Made by a program: the position numbers and the translations under genes. From positions 1 to 64,000 of the forward strand of contig CACNTN010000006.1 in NCBI GenBank assembly GCA_902623395.1: DNA of 64,000 bases, read 5' to 3'. The notes beneath the pieces were generated by a model, which searched no databases, had not been told where the DNA came from, and saw only the letters and a program-made list of their open reading frames with translations. Positions within the stretch are counted from its first letter, which is position 1; each line of letters starts with the position of its first letter. This DNA comes from an uncultured Pelagibacteraceae bacterium. GTDB lineage: Bacteria > Pseudomonadota > Alphaproteobacteria > Pelagibacterales > Pelagibacteraceae. This document shows positions 53,158 through 62,245 of the stretch, one piece after another.

Positions 53158-54027
53158 TTATTTTCTAAATCTTTTGATTAAGCTTGAAGTATCCCATCTT
53201 TGACCACCCATTTTTTGTACTTCAGCGTAATATTCATCAATTATTTTTGTAATAGGTAAGGGTGAGTTATTTTTCTTGGCTTCATCCATTGCTATTTTTA
53301 GATCTTTTCTCATCCAATCAACAGCAAAACCATAATCAAACTTATCTTCAATCATTGTTTTGTGTCTGTTTTCCATTTGCCATGATTGGGCAGCGCCTTT
53401 TGAAATAACCTCAATGACATCATGCATATTTAATCCTGCGTTCATTCCAAAATTTATTGCTTCTGATAATCCTTGCACAAGTCCTGCAATACAAATCTGA
53501 TTAACCATCTTAGTTAACTGACCACTTCCAGATGGACCAAGTAATTTTATTTTTTTACTATAACAATCAATAACTGGTTCTGCTTTTTTAAAGGAAGCTT
53601 CGTCTCCTCCAACCATTACAGTTAAAATTCCACCTTCAGCTCCAGCTTGTCCACCTGAAATAGGAGCGTCTAAGAAATCAAAACCTTTTGCTTTTGCTTC
53701 TTTATATAACTCTCTAGCGATGTTAGCTGAGGCAGTAGTATTATCTATGTAGATTGAACCTTTTTTTGCAGTCTTAAACAACCCCTGATCACCTAAAGTG
53801 ACTTCTCTTAAGTCATTGTCATTACCAACACATGTAAAAATAAAATCACTATTTTTTACTGCATCCATAGGAGTATCAGCAACATTACCTTTATATTCTT
53901 TTACCCACTTTTCAGCTTTAGCTTTAGTACGATTATAAACGGTTACATTGTGACCAGCTTTTGATATATAACCAGCCATGGGATAACCCATTACACCCAA
54001 ACCTATGAAAGCAACATTACAACTCAT
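53158..54027 (-). CDS. 3-hydroxyisobutyrate dehydrogenase-family reductase
   Basis: This 289-residue enzyme has the NAD(P) motif FIGLGVMGYPMAGY, the substrate loop DAPISGGQAGAEGG and the catalytic lysine in LTKMVNQIC. The family includes 3-hydroxyisobutyrate dehydrogenase, tartronate semialdehyde reductase and sulfolactaldehyde reductase. Which one applies cannot be read from the sequence, although a sulfonate role would match region 1. Its start codon is only two bases from that of the divergent MFS gene. Confidence 0.88.
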   Translation of the reverse strand: MSCNVAFIGLGVMGYPMAGYISKAGHNVTVYNRTKAKAEKWVKEYKGNVADTPMDAVKNSDFIFTCVGNDNDLREVTLGDQGLFKTAKKGSIYIDNTTASANIARELYKEAKAKGFDFLDAPISGGQAGAEGGILTVMVGGDEASFKKAEPVIDCYSKKIKLLGPSGSGQLTKMVNQICIAGLVQGLSEAINFGMNAGLNMHDVIEVISKGAAQSWQMENRHKTMIEDKFDYGFAVDWMRKDLKIAMDEAKKNNSPLPITKIIDEYYAEVQKMGGQRWDTSSLIKRFRK

Positions 54028-54029
54028 AA

Positions 54030-55247
54030 ATGATTAATCTCTCGTTAAATAAAAAAGTAATTATATTCGGTTTTATATTTACATTTTTTTCTAGTTTTGG
54101 ACAGAGTTTTTTTTTGGGTTTGTTTAACGCACCGATAAGAAATGAACTTGGTATTACTCATGGTCAATTCGGCAGTATCTATGCAAGTGCAACTATTTTT
54201 TCAAGTTTGCTTCTTATTTGGGTTGGAAAAAAAATAGATGATTATAGAATTTTAAATTATTCTTTATTTGTAGTTATATTATTATTCGCTTCCTCATTAT
54301 TTTTTTCATTTATAAATAGTATTTATCTTTTAGCGATTGGAATTTTCTTAATGAGATTTTCTGGACAAGGTTTAATGAGTCATACTTCAACTACAACCAT
54401 TTCAAGATTTTTTGAAAGATCTAGAGGAAAGGCTTTAAGCACAATTTGGTTTGGTTTATCTACAGCAGAATTTATTTTGCCAGTTCTTATAACTTATTTC
54501 TTCCTTATTTATTCATGGAGAACTGTCTGGCAAGGAATTTCAATACTAATAATTCTATTTTTGCCTTTCGTAATTTTAAATACAATAAAGTCGATAAAAC
54601 TAGACTCAAGAGAGACAGATCCTAACCCTAGCAATAAAAAACATAAAATTAAAAGTTGGAGAAGAAGAGATGTTTTAAAAGATTATAGATTTTATATTGT
54701 ATCTTTGAACATGCTTGCAATGCCTTGGATAGCGACAGGAGTTTTTGTTTATCAATCTTTCATTTCTGACTCAAAAATTTGGGCTATTTATACAATACCT
54801 AAAGCATTTATGGTTTATTCAATAACATCGATAGCTACACTATTTGTTTCAGGCTTTTTAGTAGATAAATTTACAGGAAGAAAACTTATTGTGTATATGA
54901 ACATACCATTATTGTTTTCCATGATTACATTATTTTATTTTAATCATGAAATATTTGCTTATGTATTTCTTGGATTAATTGGAGTATCTAACGGTTTAGC
55001 AAATATACTCGGTTCCTCTACTTGGGCGGAAATATACGGGGTAAAATATATTGGAAGCATAAAAGCTTTAACCACTGCATTTATGGTTTTTTCAACTGCG
55101 TTTGGTACAGCAGTCTTTGGCTTGTTAATTGATAAAGGATTTACTATAGAAAATATCGCTTTCTTAGGAGCTGCTTACGTTGTTATTTCATTATCTTTAT
55201 TAATTTTAATCAGAAAAACCATTGAACCTGTAAGGCTGTCAAATTAA
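54030..55247 (+). CDS. MFS transporter
   Basis: This 405-residue protein has 12 predicted helices, with motif-A-like VGKKIDDYR after helix 2 and a central basic loop (about residues 195-220). It lacks a recognisable specificity motif. The first helix starts about seven residues after the ATG at 54030, so the start is well fixed even though it leaves only two bases to the divergent dehydrogenase start. Its promoter must then lie inside that neighbour. Confidence 0.87.
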   Translation: MINLSLNKKVIIFGFIFTFFSSFGQSFFLGLFNAPIRNELGITHGQFGSIYASATIFSSLLLIWVGKKIDDYRILNYSLFVVILLFASSLFFSFINSIYLLAIGIFLMRFSGQGLMSHTSTTTISRFFERSRGKALSTIWFGLSTAEFILPVLITYFFLIYSWRTVWQGISILIILFLPFVILNTIKSIKLDSRETDPNPSNKKHKIKSWRRRDVLKDYRFYIVSLNMLAMPWIATGVFVYQSFISDSKIWAIYTIPKAFMVYSITSIATLFVSGFLVDKFTGRKLIVYMNIPLLFSMITLFYFNHEIFAYVFLGLIGVSNGLANILGSSTWAEIYGVKYIGSIKALTTAFMVFSTAFGTAVFGLLIDKGFTIENIAFLGAAYVVISLSLLILIRKTIEPVRLSN

Positions 55248-55287
55248 GCTTGATTTATTAAACCCAATTGAATAAATAACAACCATC

Positions 55288-55788
55288 ATGGCAAGAATTA
55301 CCGTAGAAGATTGTTTGGAAAAAGTTGATAATCAATACGATTTAGTACTTTTAGCTAAAGAACGAACAGTTCAATTAAATGCTGGATCTCCGATGCTCGT
55401 TGACGAAGATAACGACAAGAGAACTATTATTTCTTTAAGAGAAATTGGTGATGGAAAAATTGACGTTAAAGAAGTTGAAGCCAGTGCAATTAAAAGACTG
55501 CGAAAAGAACCAGATGAAATTGAACAACAAGAGGAAACAGAAGAAGAAACTAATGATGACTTTGAAAATCTATATAAAGGTCAGGTTTCTAAAAGTGGTG
55601 TAGCAATTCTGCCATCAAAAAGAACAAGAAGAATTCCAGAAGTAAAAAAACCTAGCTTAGTTGACGAAGCTTTATCAGAATTAAAAGCTGAGCAACCTGA
55701 GATTAAAGAAGAAAATTTAGATACCGAAGATGCTCCACTTGAATTAAGTGAAGAAGCTCCTGTTGAAGAAGAAAATAAATCAGAGTAA
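55288..55788 (+). CDS. rpoZ: RNA polymerase omega subunit
   Basis: The first 70 residues match omega: MARITVEDCLEKVDNQYDLVLLAKERTVQL, then KRTIISLREIGDGKI. It helps assemble the beta' subunit. The remaining 95 residues are a very acidic, low-complexity tail (EEQ, EETEEE and EEAPVEEEN runs) rather longer than in most alphaproteobacteria. It is followed by dusA after three bases, giving an operon with the TSUP gene. Confidence 0.95.
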   Translation: MARITVEDCLEKVDNQYDLVLLAKERTVQLNAGSPMLVDEDNDKRTIISLREIGDGKIDVKEVEASAIKRLRKEPDEIEQQEETEEETNDDFENLYKGQVSKSGVAILPSKRTRRIPEVKKPSLVDEALSELKAEQPEIKEENLDTEDAPLELSEEAPVEEENKSE

Positions 55789-55791
55789 ATC

Positions 55792-56775
55792 ATGAAAAAA
55801 ACTGTTTCAGTTGCACCAATGATGGATTGCACTGATAAACATGAAATATATTTTTTAAGTCTTATCAGTAAAAATATTCATTTATATTCAGAAATGATTG
55901 TAGCTAATGCAATCATTAGAGGGGATAGAGATAAATTATTATCTTATAAAAAAATTTCTAATCCTGTTACTTTACAAGTTGGAGGTTCAAATCCTGATGA
56001 ACTTGCAGAGGCTTGTAAAATTTCAGAAGATTACGGATATAAAGAAATTAATTTAAACTTAGGTTGCCCTAGTAAAAAAGTTCAAAAAAATAAATTTGGT
56101 GCTTGTTTAATGCAAGAACCAGATCTTGTAGCAAAATGCATTGAAGCGATGTCTAAAGCTACAAAGCTACCAGTAACAATTAAAACAAGAATTGGCTACA
56201 ATGATGTTGAAAATTTTGAGTTTTTAAAATCTTTTATTCAAAAAACTAAAGATGCAGGATCAAAAAAATTTATTATCCATGCGAGAAAAGCTTTACTTAA
56301 AAAATTAAGCCCAAAAGAAAATTTAAATATTCCACCGCTTAAATATGAATTTGTTTATCAATTAAAAGAATATTTTAAAAATGATGAAATAATTATTAAT
56401 GGAGGAATTAAAACTACAGCAGATATTAAACATCATTTATTAAAAGTAGATGGCGCTATGATTGGGAGAGCTATTTATCATTCACCATATTTTTTAGCTG
56501 ATATTGAAAGAGATATTTTTAATAATAAAAATGTTCCTACAAGAAGTGATGTTATGGAAAAATTAATTCCATACATTCAAGAAGAAACCTCAAAAGGCGT
56601 GCAATTAAATCATATAATGAGACACACTGTTGGATTATTTCACGGACAAAATGGTTCTAGAACATGGAAACAATATCTCTCTAAAAATATGTGTATCAGA
56701 GATGCTGATCTTCAAAAAGTAAATCATATAATGGACCAGGTTAGAAAAACAAATCCTGTATCTTTAGAAAGATAA
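55792..56775 (+). CDS. dusA: tRNA-dihydrouridine synthase A
   Basis: This 327-residue flavoenzyme has the Dus opening SVAPMMDCTDKHE and the catalytic cysteine in NLGCPSKKVQKNKFGACLM (about residue 91), with FHGQNGSRTWKQYLS near the C terminus, which is typical of DusA. It reduces uridines in the tRNA D-loop with FMN and NADPH. It lies three bases after rpoZ. Confidence 0.95.
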   Translation: MKKTVSVAPMMDCTDKHEIYFLSLISKNIHLYSEMIVANAIIRGDRDKLLSYKKISNPVTLQVGGSNPDELAEACKISEDYGYKEINLNLGCPSKKVQKNKFGACLMQEPDLVAKCIEAMSKATKLPVTIKTRIGYNDVENFEFLKSFIQKTKDAGSKKFIIHARKALLKKLSPKENLNIPPLKYEFVYQLKEYFKNDEIIINGGIKTTADIKHHLLKVDGAMIGRAIYHSPYFLADIERDIFNNKNVPTRSDVMEKLIPYIQEETSKGVQLNHIMRHTVGLFHGQNGSRTWKQYLSKNMCIRDADLQKVNHIMDQVRKTNPVSLER

Positions 56776-56777
56776 TT

Positions 56778-57608
56778 TTGGATATTCTTTTTCAACCTGA
56801 AACTCTCTATTTAATTTTAATAATGGTCATCACAGCCATACCTGCAGGGTTTGCTGCAGGTTTGTTCGGTATTGGGGGAGGATTAATAACTGTACCAATC
56901 TTATTTTATATTTTTGGTGCAGCTGGTATCGAGCCAGAGTACCTAATGCATTTAGCCGTCGGAACTTCATTTGGAATAATTATTCCAACATCAATTGTTT
57001 CAGTCTTAACTCACCATCAACATAATGCAGTCGATTTTAGTGTAGTAAAAGGTTATGGAGTATTTGTAATTATTGGAGTAATACTAGGCACTATCTTAGC
57101 TGCAGGCTTAAAAACAAAACCTTTAATATTATTTTTTACAATAGTTGTTTTTATTCTGGCTTTCTACTTATTATTCTTAAAAGAAAAAGAATCTGATCTT
57201 TCAATAAAAATGGGTTTACCTGCTAAAATTATCTCAGGGATAATCACTGGTTTTGTTTCAGCTCCTATGGGTATAGGCGGAGCAGTAATGAACGTTCCGA
57301 TTTTAAAGTTTTTTGGTTATCCAATAAACAAAGCGATAGGAAGTGCAGCCGCTATTGGTTTTATAATAGCTTTATTTGGTACGATTGGTTTTCTTTTCTC
57401 AGGTAATTATTTAAATGCGAATTTGCCATTAAGCATAGGATTTTTGAATATTCCAGCATTTTTAATATTCTTTCCAATAACAGCATTTATGGCAAGACTA
57501 GGAGCAAAAGCAAGTCATAGAATTAATAAAAAAAAGATGACGAAGTATTTCGGGTTATTTTTAATAATTATTGGAACTAAATTCTTATACGAATATTTTA
57601 ATCTTTAA
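56778..57608 (+). CDS. TauE/SafE-family anion transporter (second copy)
   Basis: This 276-residue membrane protein has two half-repeats with GIGGGLITVP (about residues 31-40) and MGIGGAVMNVP, the TSUP signatures. It is shorter than the copy at 6058. The start is TTG at 56778, directly after dusA. Substrate could be sulfite, sulfonate or another small anion. Its TAA overlaps the convergent phosphomannomutase stop. Confidence 0.87.
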   Translation: MDILFQPETLYLILIMVITAIPAGFAAGLFGIGGGLITVPILFYIFGAAGIEPEYLMHLAVGTSFGIIIPTSIVSVLTHHQHNAVDFSVVKGYGVFVIIGVILGTILAAGLKTKPLILFFTIVVFILAFYLLFLKEKESDLSIKMGLPAKIISGIITGFVSAPMGIGGAVMNVPILKFFGYPINKAIGSAAAIGFIIALFGTIGFLFSGNYLNANLPLSIGFLNIPAFLIFFPITAFMARLGAKASHRINKKKMTKYFGLFLIIIGTKFLYEYFNL

Positions 57609-59047
57609 ATCTTTTGATCATATTCGCCAATTTTTCCAGTGTCTTGTAATAATTTATCTATAAAATCAAAAATAATTTTTTTTCTGTGATTTGAACTTGG
57701 ACTTTCAGTAACTACAACAAGCGATGGTTTGTTTGACGATGCTCTAATTAAACCCCAAGATCCATCTGCCAGAGAAAATCTTATACCATTGACAGTTAAA
57801 ATTTCTGTAATTGACTGGCTATCAATTTTTTTATTTTGTTCTTTTAACTTTTCAATTTTTTTAACCATTTCTTCAACTACTTTATATTTCTCTTCATCTT
57901 TGCAAAATGGAGCCATAGTTGGAGATTGATATGTTTTAGGTAATTCATTTTTGATTTCACTCATTTTCTTATTTTGATTCGTTAATAAATGACAAACTTG
58001 AATTGCAGAATTAATTCCATCATCATATCCGTATCCTAAAGGCTGATTAAAAAAGAAGTGACCGCTTTTTTCAAATCCTGCTAAGGCTTTTTCTATATTT
58101 ACTTTTCTTTTTATATGAGAGTGTCCAGTCTTCCAATAAATAGTTTTGCATTTATTTTCTAAAAGAACTTTATCTTTAGCATAAAGACCAGTTGATTTTA
58201 CATCTACAATAAATTTTGAATTTCGATGTTTGGACGCTAAGTTTCTTGCTATGAGCAATCCTATTTTATCTGAATATATTTCTGATCCTTTGTCATCTAT
58301 TATTCCACATCTATCTCCGTCACCATCAAAACCAAAACCTATATCTGCATCATTATCTTTTACTGCTTTTGCAATTGCATGAAGCATTTCAAGATCTTCG
58401 GGATTAGGATTATATTTTGGAAAAGACCAGTCAAGGTTACAGTCTAGTTCGATAACCTCACAACCAATACCTCTTAATATTTCTGGCGCAAAAACTCCAG
58501 CTGTTCCGTTTCCACATGCCACAACTGCTTTAATCTTTTTTTTGATTTTATTTTTTTTTATTAAGTCATTTGAATAAATACTCTTAAAGTCATCTATTTT
58601 TTTAATTGAACCTTTTCCACTCACGAACTTTTTATTTAAAGTGATATCTTTTAATTCGCTCATTTCTTCAGGAGCATGTGTTAACCCTTTTTTAATACCC
58701 ATCTTTACTCCAGTCCAACCATTTTCATTGTGACTAGCCGTTACCATTGCTAAAGCATCTGAATTCAAATTAAATTGTGCGAAATAAACCGTAGGAGATA
58801 AAGATAGGCCTATATCTTCAACATTACAGCCAGTTGAAGTTAAACCATTTATGAGAGCTTTTTTTATGTTTTCACTATACGATCTATAATCATGACCAAC
58901 TATGATTCTTGGGTTTGTTTTGTTTGTATGTTTGATTACTTGTGAGCCTAATCCTTTACCTAAATTAGTGATTCCCTCTAAATCGATGTCTTTTTCATAA
59001 AGCCACCTAGCGTCGTATTCTCTAAAACCATTTGGGTTGATTTTCAT
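57605..59047 (-). CDS. Phosphomannomutase/phosphoglucomutase
   Basis: This 480-residue enzyme has the four conserved elements of alpha-D-phosphohexomutases: the catalytic serine in TASHNENG, the metal loop GFDGDGDRCG, the sugar loop AGFEKSGHFFF and the phosphate loop at the C terminus around RASSNKP. It feeds mannose- or glucose-1-phosphate to surface-polysaccharide synthesis, including the rfbA step. It begins with MKINPNGFREYDARW. Confidence 0.93.
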   Translation of the reverse strand: MKINPNGFREYDARWLYEKDIDLEGITNLGKGLGSQVIKHTNKTNPRIIVGHDYRSYSENIKKALINGLTSTGCNVEDIGLSLSPTVYFAQFNLNSDALAMVTASHNENGWTGVKMGIKKGLTHAPEEMSELKDITLNKKFVSGKGSIKKIDDFKSIYSNDLIKKNKIKKKIKAVVACGNGTAGVFAPEILRGIGCEVIELDCNLDWSFPKYNPNPEDLEMLHAIAKAVKDNDADIGFGFDGDGDRCGIIDDKGSEIYSDKIGLLIARNLASKHRNSKFIVDVKSTGLYAKDKVLLENKCKTIYWKTGHSHIKRKVNIEKALAGFEKSGHFFFNQPLGYGYDDGINSAIQVCHLLTNQNKKMSEIKNELPKTYQSPTMAPFCKDEEKYKVVEEMVKKIEKLKEQNKKIDSQSITEILTVNGIRFSLADGSWGLIRASSNKPSLVVVTESPSSNHRKKIIFDFIDKLLQDTGKIGEYDQKI

Positions 59048-59110
59048 GAGTTATAAATACTAAAGAATAAGGGTATTTGTTATTAAATGTTTATTAACAA
59101 AACTTTCCAC

Positions 59111-59139
59111 TTGCAAAATTAATTAAATGTTCTTATAAT
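59111..59139 (+). promoter_or_regulatory. nrdAB promoter
   Basis: TTGCAA (59111-59116) and a perfect TATAAT (59134-59139) are spaced by 17 bases. Transcription would begin near 59146, giving a leader of about 88 bases before the nrdA ATG at 59234, and this leader contains candidate NrdR sites. Confidence 0.7.
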
Positions 59140-59152
59140 GTTCTATTGATTT

Positions 59153-59199
59153 AGATGTTATATAGTATATTAACTATCTTGTAACACAACATGTAGTTG
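59153..59199. promoter_or_regulatory. Candidate pair of NrdR boxes
   Basis: Two elements resemble the NrdR consensus (core C-w-A-t-A-T-a-T-w-G). The better one spans 59184-59199 with core CAACATGTAG, matching all strongly conserved positions. The weaker one spans 59153-59168 with right half ATATAG. Their cores are exactly 31 bases apart, the phasing usual for NrdR, and both lie just after the predicted transcription start. Confidence 0.5.
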
Positions 59200-59233
59200 T
59201 TTTGTTAATAAATCGAACTAAATAAGTAAAAAT

Positions 59234-61183
59234 ATGAATAAAAACGTATCATTGGCAATAGAGAAAGCTGTCGGCAGTATAAGCCAGAAACACCAAAATG
59301 ATCAAAGAAATAATGGTCCAAAAAAACCAGATCTTTTCTCTTTAACAGGTGAAACAGAGCTATTTCAAAACGAACAAGGCATCACAATTAAGATCGACAG
59401 ATCTAGAGATGCTAATCTAACTGATTTTGGTATGGCGACTCTCAAGGATAGATATTTAGGCCAGAATGAAAGCTTTCAAGACTTATTCGCTAGAGTATCA
59501 AGTGTATACGCTGATGACAACTTACATGCACAAAGAATTTACAATTATATAAGTAACTTATGGTTTATGCCAGCAACCCCTGTTTTGTCTAATGGCGGCA
59601 CAGAGAGGGGTTTACCGATTTCTTGTTTCTTAAACGAAGCCAACGATAGTTTAGAAGGAATTACAAATCTTTGGGAAGAAAACGTATGGCTAGCTGCAAG
59701 AGGTGGTGGAATTGGAAGTTACTGGGGCAATCTTAGATCTATTGGTGAAAAAATTGGCAAGGTGGGAAAAACATCAGGGATCATTCCATTCATTAAAGTT
59801 ATGGACTCGTTAACATTGGCAATTAGTCAAGGATCTTTAAGAAGAGGTTCAGCGGCTTGTTACTTACAGATTGATCATCCAGAAATAGAAGAGTTTATTG
59901 AAATGAGAAGACCGACAGGCGGTGATGTTAATAGAAGATCACTAAATTTGCACCATGGAGTTTTAGTGTCAGATGAATTTATGAGAGCAGTTGAAACAGG
60001 TGATCAGTGGGCATTAAGAAGTCCTTACGATGGAACAGTTCAGTCAACTATTCCTGCAAGAAATTTATGGATTAGATTATTGACAGCAAGAATTGAAACG
60101 GGTGAGCCTTACATCGTTTATATTGATACAGTTAACAGACAAATTCCGCAACATCATAAATTAGCTGGTTTAAAAGTAAAAACATCAAACCTTTGTAGTG
60201 AAATCACATTACCTACTGGTAGAGATAACGATGGAAATCAAAGAACAGCTGTTTGTTGCTTATCATCATTAAATTTAGATACTTACGATCAGTGGAAAGA
60301 TGATCCGCAATTTGTTGAAGACGTAATGAGATTTTTAGATAATGTTATGACTGATTTTATTAATAGAGCTCCAGATGAATTTGCTCACGCGAAATATTCA
60401 GCTATGAGAGAGAGAAGCGTGGGTCTTGGAGTTATGGGATTGCACTCATACTTCCAACAAAAAAATATTCCTTTTGGATCAGTAATGAGCAAAGTTTGGA
60501 ATAAAAAAATATTTCAAAATATCCAAGAGAAAGTTGATCAAGCTTCGAAAACTCTAGCTGACGAGAGAGGTTCATGTCCGGATGCAGCTGAGTATGGAAT
60601 GAAAGAGAGATTTTCAAATAAGACTGCAATAGCTCCAACAGCTTCTATATCAATTATTTGTGGGGGATCTTCGCCAGGTATTGAACCAATAGCTGCAAAT
60701 AGTTACACACATAAAACACTTTCTGGTTCTTTTAACGTAAGAAATAAATACTTGAAAAAAATACTTCAAAAGTACAATAAAGATACAGATGAAGTATGGT
60801 CAACTATTACTACAAATCAAGGTTCTGTCTCACATTTAAATTTTTTAACTGCAAATGAAAAAGATACTTTTAAAACTGCCTTTGAAATCGATCAAAGGTG
60901 GATCGTTGAACTTGGCGCAGATAGAACCCCGCACATTTCGCAAGCACAGTCAGTAAATATTTTTGTTCCGGCAGATATTCATAAGAAAGAACTTCACAAT
61001 ATTCATTTTCAAGCATGGAAAAAAGGTCTGAAAAGCCTTTATTATTGTAGATCCAAATCAATCCAGAGAGCTGAAAATGTAAACAATGGATCTTCAACAG
61101 ATGTGACAAAAAATGTTTACTCTGGAAAACAAGAATCTAATAATGAAAGCAATAACTATGAGGAGTGTTTATCATGTCAGTAG
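59234..61183 (+). CDS. nrdA: Ribonucleoside-diphosphate reductase, alpha subunit
   Basis: This 649-residue class I reductase reduces ribonucleoside diphosphates. The catalytic cysteine lies in TSNLCSEITLPTG, the partner disulfide cysteine in LPISCFLNE, and the C-terminal redox tail ends YEECLSCQ. The protein lacks the N-terminal ATP-cone of E. coli NrdA (about 90 residues), so overall dATP feedback inhibition is probably absent. The gene overlaps nrdB by ten bases. Confidence 0.95.
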   Translation: MNKNVSLAIEKAVGSISQKHQNDQRNNGPKKPDLFSLTGETELFQNEQGITIKIDRSRDANLTDFGMATLKDRYLGQNESFQDLFARVSSVYADDNLHAQRIYNYISNLWFMPATPVLSNGGTERGLPISCFLNEANDSLEGITNLWEENVWLAARGGGIGSYWGNLRSIGEKIGKVGKTSGIIPFIKVMDSLTLAISQGSLRRGSAACYLQIDHPEIEEFIEMRRPTGGDVNRRSLNLHHGVLVSDEFMRAVETGDQWALRSPYDGTVQSTIPARNLWIRLLTARIETGEPYIVYIDTVNRQIPQHHKLAGLKVKTSNLCSEITLPTGRDNDGNQRTAVCCLSSLNLDTYDQWKDDPQFVEDVMRFLDNVMTDFINRAPDEFAHAKYSAMRERSVGLGVMGLHSYFQQKNIPFGSVMSKVWNKKIFQNIQEKVDQASKTLADERGSCPDAAEYGMKERFSNKTAIAPTASISIICGGSSPGIEPIAANSYTHKTLSGSFNVRNKYLKKILQKYNKDTDEVWSTITTNQGSVSHLNFLTANEKDTFKTAFEIDQRWIVELGADRTPHISQAQSVNIFVPADIHKKELHNIHFQAWKKGLKSLYYCRSKSIQRAENVNNGSSTDVTKNVYSGKQESNNESNNYEECLSCQ

Positions 61184-62181
61184 CAGAAAAAACTAAACCA
61201 ACAATAATCCAGCCTAATAAAATGGGCTTATTAGTAGAGAATCCAGTTTACAAACCCTTTAGATATCCATGGTGTTATGACGCTTGGTTAACTCAACAAA
61301 GAATTCATTGGCTTCCAGAAGAAGTACCATTAGGAGACGATGTTAGAGATTGGCAAAAAAATTTATCAGTTGAAGAAAAAAATCTTTTAACTCATATATT
61401 CAGATTCTTTACCCAAGCAGACGTTGAAGTAAATAATTGTTACTTAAGACATTACACAACAGTATTTAAACCAACAGAAGTTTTAATGATGATGACTGCT
61501 TTTGCTGCAATGGAAACCGTACACATTGCTGCTTATTCTCACCTATTAGATACTATCGGAATGCCAGAAACAGAATACTCAGCATTTTTACAGTATAAAG
61601 AAATGAAAGATAAATATGATTACATGCAAGGGTTTGATGTTAAGTCAAAACACAACATAGCAATGACAATGGCCGTATTTTCTGCTTTTACAGAAGGTTT
61701 ACAATTGTTTGCAAGTTTTGCAATTTTATTGAACTTCCCTAGATTTAATAAAATGAAAGGTATGGGCCAAATAGTAACTTGGTCAGTTAGAGATGAAACT
61801 TTACACTGCAATTCTATGATTAGACTTTTTAGAGATTTCATTAAAGAAGAGCCGCAAATTTGGAATGATAAATTAAAAAATGAGATCTATGAAGCATGTA
61901 AAACAATAGTTCATCACGAAGATGCATTTATCGATCTTGCTTTTCAAATGGGCCCAATGCAAGGCTTAACAGCTGAAGAAGTTAAACAGTATATTAGATT
62001 TATTGGCAATAGAAGATTAGAGCAACTAGGATTAAATCCTATTTACGATGTTAAGAAAAATCCATTAACGTGGTTGGATACTATGCTTAACGGAGTAGAG
62101 CACATGAACTTTTTTGAAGGTAGAGCTACAGAATATTCTAAAGCATCTACAAAAGGAACATGGGGTGAAGTATTCGCCTAG
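61174..62181 (+). CDS. nrdB: Ribonucleoside-diphosphate reductase, beta subunit
   Basis: This 335-residue ferritin-like subunit has metal ligands in the FTQADVEVN region, ETVHIAAYSHLL (Glu, His and the radical Tyr four residues after His), FTEGLQLF and RDETLHCNS (Glu and His). The tyrosine is retained, so a tyrosyl radical is expected. The start at 61174 follows a GAGGAG ribosome site and sits within the end of nrdA; a frame nine bases longer exists. A strong terminator follows. Confidence 0.95.
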   Translation: MSVAEKTKPTIIQPNKMGLLVENPVYKPFRYPWCYDAWLTQQRIHWLPEEVPLGDDVRDWQKNLSVEEKNLLTHIFRFFTQADVEVNNCYLRHYTTVFKPTEVLMMMTAFAAMETVHIAAYSHLLDTIGMPETEYSAFLQYKEMKDKYDYMQGFDVKSKHNIAMTMAVFSAFTEGLQLFASFAILLNFPRFNKMKGMGQIVTWSVRDETLHCNSMIRLFRDFIKEEPQIWNDKLKNEIYEACKTIVHHEDAFIDLAFQMGPMQGLTAEEVKQYIRFIGNRRLEQLGLNPIYDVKKNPLTWLDTMLNGVEHMNFFEGRATEYSKASTKGTWGEVFA

Positions 62182-62200
62182 TTAATTTTTTAAGAACAAT

Positions 62201-62233
62201 AAAAAGGCCAGTTTTATACTGGCCTTTTTTTTT
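62201..62233. terminator. Bidirectional terminator after nrdAB
   Basis: A 12-bp perfect stem (62201-62212 with 62218-62229) closes a five-base loop and is flanked by A and T runs on both sides, so it can stop nrdAB from the left and the zur operon from the right. It is the clearest rho-independent terminator in the window. Confidence 0.92.
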
Positions 62234-62245
62234 ACTAACGATTAA

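Larger units (their letters stand above)
59090..59212. repeat. 14-bp inverted repeat flanking the nrdA promoter
   Basis: The 14 bases at 59090-59103 are the exact reverse complement of those at 59199-59212, separated by 95 bases that hold the nrdA promoter. The match is perfect but AT-rich. It may bring regulator sites together, form a large stem, or be coincidental in such AT-rich DNA. Confidence 0.6.
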
